DNA from: Symsagittifera roscoffensis
Taxonomy: Eukaryota; Xenacoelomorpha; Acoela; Convolutidae
Length of the DNA: 64,000 nucleotides
Assembly: GCF_963678635.1 (NCBI RefSeq)
Contig: NC_087066.1
Span: forward strand, 60,544,875-60,608,874
Reading direction: 5' to 3'
Under the pieces are notes generated by a model. That model had not been told where the DNA came from, ran no database searches, and was given only the letters and a program-made list of their open reading frames with translations. The translations under genes and the position numbers were made by a program. Numbering within the stretch: the first letter of the stretch is position 1; the number at the start of each line of letters is the position of its first letter. Below, one piece after another: positions 24,936 to 32,984 of this stretch.

Positions 24936-27900
24936 ACTTTCAAGAAGCCAAAGGAATTCAAAGACGACTCCGATGGATGCATCGACACTTGGGTGGAAGT
25001 GATGAGATTACACCTAGAGCAAGACAACTTAAATGATGAAAGACAAGCATGCACGGCCATACTTAGCAACTTAGAAGGCACGGCATTGAAATGCGTGGTC
25101 GCAAAGAAGGAAGAAGAACGCGACACCGCGGACAAGATCTTCGAGATATTACTGAATCGATTCGGGTCAGGAATGAAGGGTCACCAAGCGATGATGCGAT
25201 TTGAAAAGAGAAGGCAGAGGGACGACGAATCAATAGATCGGTTCCTAGATGACCTCGAGAGCTTGAGAAGAAGGAGTGACCCAGAGGAGTCGACAAACAG
25301 AAGAAACTTCAGCATTACCTCGAAGTTCATTGATGGGGTAAAAAGTGATGACTTAAGGACAATGTTAGCTACATACTACACATTGTCGAAAGACAGCGCA
25401 CCAACCCCAGAAGAAATGAGACAGAAATCAAGGGAATACATGCTGATGAAGCCCAAGAAATACTCATATTCGGAAAACAGGAACACACAGGGGGGAACCC
25501 AACCCCAGAGGTCATCATGGTACAAACCTAGAGATGATATGGACAAGCGCAGATCATGCGCGAACTGCGGGTCAGCGGACCACCACGTGGCTGACTGCAC
25601 AACATACAAACAAGGCATGAAGAGCCTAGGATACGCACCGGATGAGGAGGACATGAGCCAGATGGAGGAACACGAGTACTACAATGGCTTAATCATCAAG
25701 ATAGGCGCTAGATGCTTCTTCTGTAACCAGGAGGGGCACTTCAGAATGGATTCTCCCTTGTTCTGGGAAGCGGTCAAGGACCAGAGTCACCCCAAACATA
25801 AGTTGGCATTAGCGGCGGTGCAGAATCAGCGGAACAGGCAAAACGAATTTGAATCGAGGAACTTAGGAACAACAAGCACGGAATTGCCAACGAAGACAGT
25901 GAAAGCTGTAACACACGTTAATGGTGCGATAGAATCCGCGGCAGGGAATTCTCTGGTTATAAATTATGAGAAAGCGGCGACGGAAGCAATTGCCAAAGTG
26001 AAACAGGATCTGGCTGCGAAAGAAATAGAGCAACGACTAAAGCTGGAGATAGAAAGACAGAATTTTAACGAAGCATTAACCGGATCGAAACAAATACCAG
26101 AGGCTGTACCAGGCTCAACAAAGACCGGGAATTGCAATACTGTGAAAATGGTGTTAGGTAAACCTTTTGGCATATCGAAAATCGGGGCAAGGATAATGTC
26201 GATAATCACAGTGGGCGGCCACGAGGTAACCAGAAACTTGAGCGAGCCGAGCGACCAGACGATAATGCACATTGACGTGTATGCAGACTATTTGAGTGGT
26301 ATAAGCCCACAAACGACTTCTAGAGCACTGAGAGCACTACTCATGAGAGGGGGCAGCAAGTCGGTACGTGTTGATAGCAGATATACTGAAGCTTACGGTC
26401 CACACGAGGTGATGCTAAATATAGATGGGATTAACATCTATACCAAGACGATGATAACATGTGACGAAGACCTAATTGGACAAATCTACGTAGGGAAAGA
26501 AGAATTGAAAGTGAGATCGATTGGACACTGCGCCATGCTTGAGGAAGATGCAATGCACATCGGGACGGAGGCAGATGTGACAGGGCACGTGCTGGATATA
26601 AGTGGCAAAAAGACTCAGTTGCGTGGGTTGCTTGACACGGGAGCAGTCTTGAGCGTTATACCAATCGAAACTTGGGAGAAGATGGGCTTTGACAAAGGTG
26701 ACTTGATAGACTCGAGAATACGGCTGTCAGCTGCAAACAAAGGGGCCCTACGGGTGCTGGGCAGGACGCCGATAATAGCCCTCAATTTGGGGGAACGTAA
26801 CCTGTGGATGAGCTTTATCGTGGTAGAAAACCTAGATGAATCTGACCAATTCATTTTGGGCAGAGACTTCATCAGGAATTTCGACGTAACGATTGATTTA
26901 AATAACGCAATGTTCAGGATACGGAACCCGGATAGGAGGTACGCAATCAAACCGGTAAATTTAATAATGGCAAATGAAAACAAAGCACCGGTATTCTTGA
27001 GTAGGAGGGTGAGGCTAAAAGCTAATGAAGCGGCAATCGTAAGTTTGAGGATGAAAAATTACAATGAACTAAGTGACAACAAGCAAGTGTGCATAGTTCC
27101 GAATCCTAATAGTCAAAGTGCTGCTGTTTTAGGAAGATCATTTTCGATAACGAAGAGCGGCCTCTGCGTCAGTGTCTTGTTGAATACCCTTGATATACCG
27201 ATCACGATACAGAGAGGGAGGAAAATGGGATATGCTTTACCGGTTAAAACTCGATATGAAACAATTGAGAACTCAAAACAAAATGAAGTTGTTGATTGTC
27301 CCAATCACAGGGACAAAATTTGTATCTTGAGACGATTGCAGAAAATAAAAGATTCTTCAGGTCTTATTAAATCACTTAAGTCAGAAACGGATGATGGTCT
27401 TTCGAGCTGTTCGAACTTTCCAGAACGACCCACACTAGATGAAATGCAAAATGAAAAACCGGTCCTGCCGGAGATTGAACATTTGAGGGGCAAACTGAAA
27501 GATGAACAGCTCGAAGCCATCAAGGACGTACTAGAGCGGAACGAGGAAGTTTTTTCGAGGCATAAGGCGGATATCGGCTGTTGTAATTTCGTTGAGTATG
27601 AAATAGAACTTGAGGAAAACGCGGTACCACACAGGGAGGGGGCGAGGCGCATGACCCCACACAAATCGGACGCGTGTAGAAAAGAGATCGAGACGTTACT
27701 AGAGTATGACATGATAGAACCATCCAAGTCACCGTGGGCGTGTGGAGTAGTGATGGCCAAAAAGAAAGGCGACCAGTTGAGGTTTTGTTGTGACTTTCGA
27801 TACCTGAACTCCGTCACGGTGAAGGATGCCTATCCCATACCTAGGATTGATGAGAGCCTCTCGAAGTTAGGTGATGCAAAATTTTTTACGACTCTTGATT

Positions 27901-30674
27901 TAGGCTCGGCCTTTTGGCAAGTACCACTAAGGAAGCAGGACAGGGACAAGACAGGGTTTGCCTGCGAGTTGGGTCTGTTTCAATGGAAACGGATGCCGTT
28001 TGGACTTTGCAATGCCACAGCCACGTTTCAGCGGTTGATGGCACACGCGCTGATAGGCGTAACGAAGAAGTATGGCAACCTGGTAATGTGCTACGTGGAT
28101 GACGTGGTAATAGCGACGCCAACACTGGAAGACCACATTGAGAGACTAGACGAAGTGTTTGCATGCATGAAGAGGTCGGGGCTAAAGTGTAAACCATCAA
28201 AGTGCGAGATACTCAAGGACTCAATAAAATACTTGGGCAGGATGGTAGACAAGCACGGCATCAGACCTGATACGGACGCCGTGGAAGCAGTCCTGACCTG
28301 GAAATCACCGAAGACAGAGCACCAGTTGATGAGCTTCCTGGGTTTCGCTAACTATTATAGAGAGTTCATCAAAGGCTATGCAGACAAGGTATACCCGATG
28401 CAACAATTAATGAGACACAAGGGCAAGAAGTTCACGTGGAACAACGCAGCAGAAGAGTCATTCCAGAGGATAAAGAAAGAGCTATGTGAGGCACCAGTAC
28501 TGGGTATGCCGACTGAGAAAGGGATGTACGTGCTGGACACGGATGCGTCGGTGGTCGCGATTTCTGGGATTCTCCACCAAGAACAAGAATGGAATGGGAA
28601 GACAGTCTTGAGACCAATAGCGTACGGGAGCAAAGTCCTGAGTGACACGGAAATGAAGTACGGAGCACCGAAAGCTGAGATGTTCGCGGTGGTTACCTTT
28701 GTCGAGAAATACAGGGCATACCTGGGCAGTGAGCCATTCAAGTTGCGAGTCGACAACAGAGCACTGAGCTGGCTGAAAACGTACTCAATGGACCAAAGTT
28801 ACATTGGGAGGTGGATAGTTCGCCTGGACGGATACAACATGATAATTGAGCATAGAACGCGAGATAAACATCAGAATGCCGACAGCTTGAGTAAGAAGAC
28901 GGAGTTCTATGAGAGACAAGAGCAAAGAGAAGCAGACAGACCTGAAATCAAAGATGGCTTCTCATTCATGGACAAGGAAACGTACGACAGTCTTCCACTC
29001 ACGAGATGGCTGGACAAGTCAGGCAAACCGATAGAAGATCATCGTGAATTGCCTAAAGAGCCTCCAGAGAAGACCATCTTGAGGAAGAGCAAGAGGATTC
29101 CGATTGAGATTATACTCAAGTCGAAGATCGTGAAGGAGACGCTCAAGGCAAAAGGCTATGATCTTAACCAGGTGGAAGCAGGAACTGCACAGATAGATGA
29201 TGACTTAATGAGGTTGCTCGAGAAACTATCAGATGATAAGCCAGTGATCCAGGAGAAGGGTAAAGAGAAACCGGAATTCACTATACTTCGGAGAAAAGAG
29301 ACAGTGAACGATACTGACTCATCAAGAGGAAGCGTCACTGACAGCAAAGATGTCGTGCGGTCACTAGTTGACAAAATCCCCGAAGACATTCTGGAGCAGA
29401 CCAAGGTTAGGAAAAAGAAAGTGACGTTCAAGGAAGATACTGAACACCTGGGACTAGGTCAAGAGTCCGGGGAGTGTTCCAGGTTCACGGAAGAAGGAAC
29501 CGGAGAAGGAAAATTGTCCGGGGAGCGTGAAGGATGGGATGAAGACTCAGATGAGAGCAGCGAAAACCAAGACAGTCTGTGCATGATACTGGCGGAAGAG
29601 AAGACAAGGCACCACGACAGGGAGTTACAGACGGATCCATCTTCAGGAACATACAACATGGACATACAGGAGATGCGAGGTGGTGAGGAACTTGAGAAAA
29701 TTGCGGTCGCAAGGAAACCATTCAGGGAACTATCATGCAATTCAAACATCAGAACGAATCTGGTGCCAGAAGATGATATGAAAATCGTGAAAAGGATGAT
29801 ATGCGTGAAACTGAGTGATGACATCCACAACCCTGGGGAGATGAATGGACAAATCATGGCGCTAAAGGAGCATGTCAAGGCGAGATATAGGCTGTCAGAC
29901 CTAATAAGAGCCCAGAAGAATGACAAAATGACAAGTAACCTCTCCAAATGGATCCAGTCGGGGGTCAAGGAGAAGGGGGAACTTGAGGAAGACAGCTACA
30001 AGATCTTGAGCCAGTTCTACAAAGAAAAGAAAGACTTACTTTATCACACAGCTGAGGGGGTGGTAGCGTGCAAGAGGAGAGATGAGGAAAAGATATTACA
30101 CAAACACAATCTCATCATACTACCACAGTTGTACCAGACGGAGGTGCTTTTCAGATCACACGACCAGATGGGCCACCAGGGGATAGACAAAGTACAACAA
30201 AGGATACTTCACAGGTTTGATTGGCCAGGAATGAGAAAAGCTTGCGAGAGATGGGTGAATGCCTGCCTGGCATGTCTCCAGGTAAAAGACCCAAGGAAGA
30301 TGAAGTTTCCACTCAAGTCCGTTGAGAGCTCGGAGTTCAATGAAGTGGTGCAGATAGACCATCAAAAAATCTGCATGACAGAGTCGGGATACAACCAGAT
30401 ACTGGTTATAATAGATCACTTCACAAAGTTGGCGGAAGCGGTTCCGTGCCAGACAGCCTCGGCCGAAGAGACATGTGATCATCTGATAACGCATTGGATA
30501 TCGCGGTATGGTTGTCCAATGACTTTCCAGTCGGACAACGGCAAAGCTTTTGTGGGGGACTTGACAAAAGAATTGATGAAGAGATCGCACATTGCTCAAG
30601 CACACTCTACGACCTATCATCCGCAGACCAATGGGTTGGTAGAGAGACAAAACAGGACACTGGTCAACATGTAA
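24936..30674 (+). CDS. pol: Element 1 capsid-NC-protease-RT-RNase H-integrase polyprotein
   Basis: Same frame as ORF1, open for about 1912 codons. The first ATG after the stop (25002) lies inside the capsid helix CIDTWVEVM. In order: Ty3-type capsid (about 24950-25430). CCHC knuckle CANCGSADHHVADC (25557-25598), and a second knuckle at 25713 with its last Cys replaced by Ser. Aspartic protease with LLDTGA (Asp codon 26634) and FILGRDF (26850). Reverse transcriptase (about 27630-28330) with YVDD at 28092-28103. RNase H (28500-28910; VLDTDAS, HQNADSLSKK). A charged linker of about 340 residues. Integrase with the H-x4-H/C-x2-C zinc module and catalytic Asp 30357, Asp 30534 and Glu 30642. An in-frame TAA at 30672 cuts integrase 10 codons after the catalytic Glu. 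Confidence 0.95.
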   Translation, partial: TFKKPKEFKDDSDGCIDTWVEVMRLHLEQDNLNDERQACTAILSNLEGTALKCVVAKKEEERDTADKIFEILLNRFGSGMKGHQAMMRFEKRRQRDDESIDRFLDDLESLRRRSDPEESTNRRNFSITSKFIDGVKSDDLRTMLATYYTLSKDSAPTPEEMRQKSREYMLMKPKKYSYSENRNTQGGTQPQRSSWYKPRDDMDKRRSCANCGSADHHVADCTTYKQGMKSLGYAPDEEDMSQMEEHEYYNGLIIKIGARCFFCNQEGHFRMDSPLFWEAVKDQSHPKHKLALAAVQNQRNRQNEFESRNLGTTSTELPTKTVKAVTHVNGAIESAAGNSLVINYEKAATEAIAKVKQDLAAKEIEQRLKLEIERQNFNEALTGSKQIPEAVPGSTKTGNCNTVKMVLGKPFGISKIGARIMSIITVGGHEVTRNLSEPSDQTIMHIDVYADYLSGISPQTTSRALRALLMRGGSKSVRVDSRYTEAYGPHEVMLNIDGINIYTKTMITCDEDLIGQIYVGKEELKVRSIGHCAMLEEDAMHIGTEADVTGHVLDISGKKTQLRGLLDTGAVLSVIPIETWEKMGFDKGDLIDSRIRLSAANKGALRVLGRTPIIALNLGERNLWMSFIVVENLDESDQFILGRDFIRNFDVTIDLNNAMFRIRNPDRRYAIKPVNLIMANENKAPVFLSRRVRLKANEAAIVSLRMKNYNELSDNKQVCIVPNPNSQSAAVLGRSFSITKSGLCVSVLLNTLDIPITIQRGRKMGYALPVKTRYETIENSKQNEVVDCPNHRDKICILRRLQKIKDSSGLIKSLKSETDDGLSSCSNFPERPTLDEMQNEKPVLPEIEHLRGKLKDEQLEAIKDVLERNEEVFSRHKADIGCCNFVEYEIELEENAVPHREGARRMTPHKSDACRKEIETLLEYDMIEPSKSPWACGVVMAKKKGDQLRFCCDFRYLNSVTVKDAYPIPRIDESLSKLGDAKFFTTLDLGSAFWQVPLRKQDRDKTGFACELGLFQWKRMPFGLCNATATFQRLMAHALIGVTKKYGNLVMCYVDDVVIATPTLEDHIERLDEVFACMKRSGLKCKPSKCEILKDSIKYLGRMVDKHGIRPDTDAVEAVLTWKSPKTEHQLMSFLGFANYYREFIKGYADKVYPMQQLMRHKGKKFTWNNAAEESFQRIKKELCEAPVLGMPTEKGMYVLDTDASVVAISGILHQEQEWNGKTVLRPIAYGSKVLSDTEMKYGAPKAEMFAVVTFVEKYRAYLGSEPFKLRVDNRALSWLKTYSMDQSYIGRWIVRLDGYNMIIEHRTRDKHQNADSLSKKTEFYERQEQREADRPEIKDGFSFMDKETYDSLPLTRWLDKSGKPIEDHRELPKEPPEKTILRKSKRIPIEIILKSKIVKETLKAKGYDLNQVEAGTAQIDDDLMRLLEKLSDDKPVIQEKGKEKPEFTILRRKETVNDTDSSRGSVTDSKDVVRSLVDKIPEDILEQTKVRKKKVTFKEDTEHLGLGQESGECSRFTEEGTGEGKLSGEREGWDEDSDESSENQDSLCMILAEEKTRHHDRELQTDPSSGTYNMDIQEMRGGEELEKIAVARKPFRELSCNSNIRTNLVPEDDMKIVKRMICVKLSDDIHNPGEMNGQIMALKEHVKARYRLSDLIRAQKNDKMTSNLSKWIQSGVKEKGELEEDSYKILSQFYKEKKDLLYHTAEGVVACKRRDEEKILHKHNLIILPQLYQTEVLFRSHDQMGHQGIDKVQQRILHRFDWPGMRKACERWVNACLACLQVKDPRKMKFPLKSVESSEFNEVVQIDHQKICMTESGYNQILVIIDHFTKLAEAVPCQTASAEETCDHLITHWISRYGCPMTFQSDNGKAFVGDLTKELMKRSHIAQAHSTTYHPQTNGLVERQNRTLVNM

Positions 30675-31061
30675 AGGGTGTACTGCTCAAGATACATGAC
30701 GGACTGGGACAAATACCTGCCACAGGTAGTAGGAGCCTACAACAGTACACAGCACTCAACTACGGGCATCAGTCCTTTCATGATGTTGACGGGCAGGGAG
30801 AGAGCAATGCCTCTGACATTCTTTTACCCGGAATACGAGGGGAAAAGGACGTCGCCTCAGGCATACGTGAAAGAAGCGATCAAAAGACAACAGGAGTTGA
30901 ACGAGCTATGCAGGAGGAACACGGCGCAAGCGCAAATGAGGCAACGCAGGAAATACGACGAAAAAATATTAAGAGCAAAGCCATATGAAGTGGGCCAATA
31001 TGTGTGGGTCTTCCAAAATGTAATACCGCCCAAGGGAACAAAGAAACTACTCAAGAAGTAG
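30675..31061 (+). CDS. Element 1 integrase C-terminal part (same frame, after a stop)
   Basis: Continues the integrase frame directly after the TAA at 30672. It has the conserved YNSTQHSTTG and SPFMMLTGRE helices and the basic C-terminal region through KGTKKLLKK. In element 2 the codon matching the TAA is CTA (Leu). The segment ends in TAG at 31059-31061, exactly where the Trp of the GPY/F module (W-R-G-P-F) is expected. There is no plausible independent start at its beginning, so expression needs read-through, recoding or splicing, or else the element is defective. Confidence 0.85.
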   Translation, partial: RVYCSRYMTDWDKYLPQVVGAYNSTQHSTTGISPFMMLTGRERAMPLTFFYPEYEGKRTSPQAYVKEAIKRQQELNELCRRNTAQAQMRQRRKYDEKILRAKPYEVGQYVWVFQNVIPPKGTKKLLKK

Positions 31062-31928
31062 AGGGGACCATTCATGATTACAGAGGTTCATCAACAAGGA
31101 CGGTTCTATCGCTTGAGTACTGGGCGAGCGGCACATTATGAAAATCTGAAGCCTCACGTCCCATCCCCAGAGGATTGGTGCATACCGAAGGACATGGAGG
31201 GTCTTGAGTACCTGGTGGTAGAGCCAGCGTGTGAAGTGAATGAGAAAGGCACTAGAGAGAAAAATGATGGTAATGAGAACTTGAGTTTGGACGACAATGA
31301 AAAGATAGGAGTGGAGTCTGATGCAGGATCATTTGTAGAAGAAGACTGGAACGACCCGGAGCAAGACGAGGTGCCGAAATGGATGGAACCGGATCGAACA
31401 ACACCACCGGAAACCAGGACTGGCAATCGTAAACGCACAGGCATGAGGTACAACAGGTACGGGGATGACTTCTTGATCGATAAGATACAGCCAGACAAAT
31501 TGGGCGAGGAATTACTGAAGGCAGGCGAACTGGAAGCAGGAGAGGAATGGCAGGTCATTGACGATGGTGGTCATTATCCGCAGGATGACTACTCGACGCC
31601 AGAATTAGAAACGGATCTCGAACAGAGTGAGATAGAGAGGAGGGAGAACACGAACTTGAGGATTCTAGAGTGGATGCGTGATGTCAAAGACGAGAGCCGC
31701 GAAGGACAAAGCATTCAGCAAGTCGATGTATCAGCAGCGAATTACATGAAGACAGAGGACCCTCTTTTCGGATGGACGGCAACAGACAGGCCACTGGACA
31801 TTCCTCAGGACAATTCAGACCCGACAACATCGACGGGGACGTCGATAAATATTTTTGTCCGGGGAGTGGGGGTAGGACTTACCCACACCGAAAATTTGAT
31901 GATAAAGAAGCTCAAGGAAGTGAGATAA
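31062..31928 (+). CDS. Element 1 GPF module and acidic tail
   Basis: The same frame continues past TAG with RGPFMITEVHQQGRFYRLST, the rest of the integrase GPY/F module. About 250 highly acidic residues follow, with no recognised domain. Near the end comes the stretch IFVRGVGVGLTHTE, which is nearly identical in element 2 (IFVRGVGVGRTHTE). An ATG at 31074 could start translation within the module. It stops at TAA 31926-31928. Confidence 0.8.
   Translation, partial: RGPFMITEVHQQGRFYRLSTGRAAHYENLKPHVPSPEDWCIPKDMEGLEYLVVEPACEVNEKGTREKNDGNENLSLDDNEKIGVESDAGSFVEEDWNDPEQDEVPKWMEPDRTTPPETRTGNRKRTGMRYNRYGDDFLIDKIQPDKLGEELLKAGELEAGEEWQVIDDGGHYPQDDYSTPELETDLEQSEIERRENTNLRILEWMRDVKDESREGQSIQQVDVSAANYMKTEDPLFGWTATDRPLDIPQDNSDPTTSTGTSINIFVRGVGVGLTHTENLMIKKLKEVR
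31857..31876 (+). promoter_or_regulatory. Candidate central polypurine tract
   Basis: GTCCGGGGAGTGGGGGTAGG shares GTCCGGGGAGT with the motif touching the 3' LTR (42260-42270). It lies 11,084 bases into a 22,403-base element, within about 120 bases of the midpoint. Lentiviruses, spumaviruses and some yeast Ty elements have a second internal polypurine tract. It is identical in both element-2 copies at 57087 and 59640. Confidence 0.45.
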
Positions 31929-32464
31929 ACGAGCGAATTGGAACTGGAGGAAGAAGAGCCAGAGCCTACTATAGGTCGGAATTTCAAAACGAAATTCGAA
32001 ATACCCAACGAATACTCGGAGAACATCATGATAACGGATAGCGACTTCATCCTGTCAAACAGGACCAGCACGATCTGCATCACGGCGGACATGAGTTTCA
32101 AATCAAGATTGGAAGCTGACTTCGAAAGAGAGTACCAGAGTTTCTGTTCAGACAGAGACCAGGACTGGGAGGGATGGCAGCGCTTCCACCGTCAGTGGCA
32201 CAAGTCCCGGGCAAATATCTGTGCTTCCTAGTAACGAGGGTCAATGACAGGAACACAATCAATCCCGAACACGTGATATTGGCACTAACAAGATTACGAG
32301 ACTTCATGATTGAAAGAGGGATAACAGAAGTCTCAATGCCGGTGTATGACCCAAACAGGGGCAAACTGAGCCCGAGGGAATTGTACGCTATTCTACATGT
32401 GGTCTTTGCAGAAACTGAGATAATGGTGTATCTTCATAAGAAGTACTACTTGAGCATCGCCTGA
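31929..32464 (+). CDS. Macro-domain-like segment (TARG1/Poa1p type), split over two frames
   Basis: The first half is in the pol frame (to the stop at 32229-32231): NEYSENIMITDSDFILSN, then STICITADMSFKSRLEADFE. It resembles the macro core strand-loop (GDLF, then SLaHCISaDlkMGAGIAxxFk). The second half is in the -1 frame (about 32130-32464): QRPGLGG, then KYLCFLVTR, LTRLRDFMIERGITEVSMP, FAETEIMVYLH. It resembles gxYiyyLvTK, LexlkxHcxexGvxsvSMP and vFxxTDIkvtVY of TARG1 (OARD1) and Poa1p. The glycine-rich GCG loop is replaced by VYDPNRGKL and HCIS by ICIT, so ADP-ribose binding or hydrolysis is uncertain. The gene order and both halves recur in element 2. Confidence 0.55.
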
Positions 32465-32738
32465 GTCGGGTACATGGGGGTATCGAGTCGGGTGTGAGGG
32501 AGGAGTCTTGAGTTAGGTACTGGGGTGCGGCGCAGGTAAAGGGATCTTAAGATATGATTGGCATGACAATTGAATTTTATAAAAGAGTTAACGGTGCTAA
32601 AACATAAAATGAATCTGCATGCTTTTAAGGAAATTCCAATTGAATTGTTGTGAGTGATATGAGAATGATAAGATTTTAACCATACTGGTAAAAGGGGGGT
32701 CCCTAGGTTAGGAACATGACATGTCAGGTTTCAATATG

Positions 32739-32752
32739 CTTTCTGTTTTCAG
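32739..32752 (+). promoter_or_regulatory. Predicted splice acceptor for an ORF3 subgenomic RNA
   Basis: CTTTCTGTTTTCAG is a near-ideal 3' splice site, 233 bases upstream of the ORF3 ATG. Element 2 has an independent good acceptor (CCTCTTTTCTAG, ending 60539) 65 bases upstream of its ORF3 ATG. With donors in the LTR this would give an env-like spliced mRNA. Confidence 0.5.
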
Positions 32753-32876
32753 ATCAAGTTTGAAAAACAAAGTTGAGAGTCCAACTATACTCAAGCGAGA
32801 AACAGAGAGAGAAACCTTGATCGAACTCGCGATAATCGGCACTTACAGCAAGTATTTGCAAGGGAACATTTCGAGA

Positions 32877-32950
32877 GAATTCTTGAGTTGGGTAATACTT
32901 GAGTCGGTAAGGTAATTCTTGAGCCGGTAAGGTAATTCTTGAGCTGGTTA
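32877..32950 (+). repeat. 20-bp tandem repeat just upstream of ORF3
   Basis: Unit ATTCTTGAGYCGGTAAGGTA, about 3.7 copies with slight variation. Two units hold GGTAAGG, which also resembles a splice donor. Confidence 0.85.
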
Positions 32951-32984
32951 ACACATACCTGTATACATCCCGAAGTCACAGAGA

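Larger units (their letters stand above)
32465..32984 (+). other. Spacer before ORF3
   Basis: Non-coding. It contains GAGTCGGG repeats near 32462-32500, an AT-rich centre, a splice acceptor at 32751-32752 and a 20-bp tandem repeat at 32877-32950 just ahead of the ORF3 start. Confidence 0.7.
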
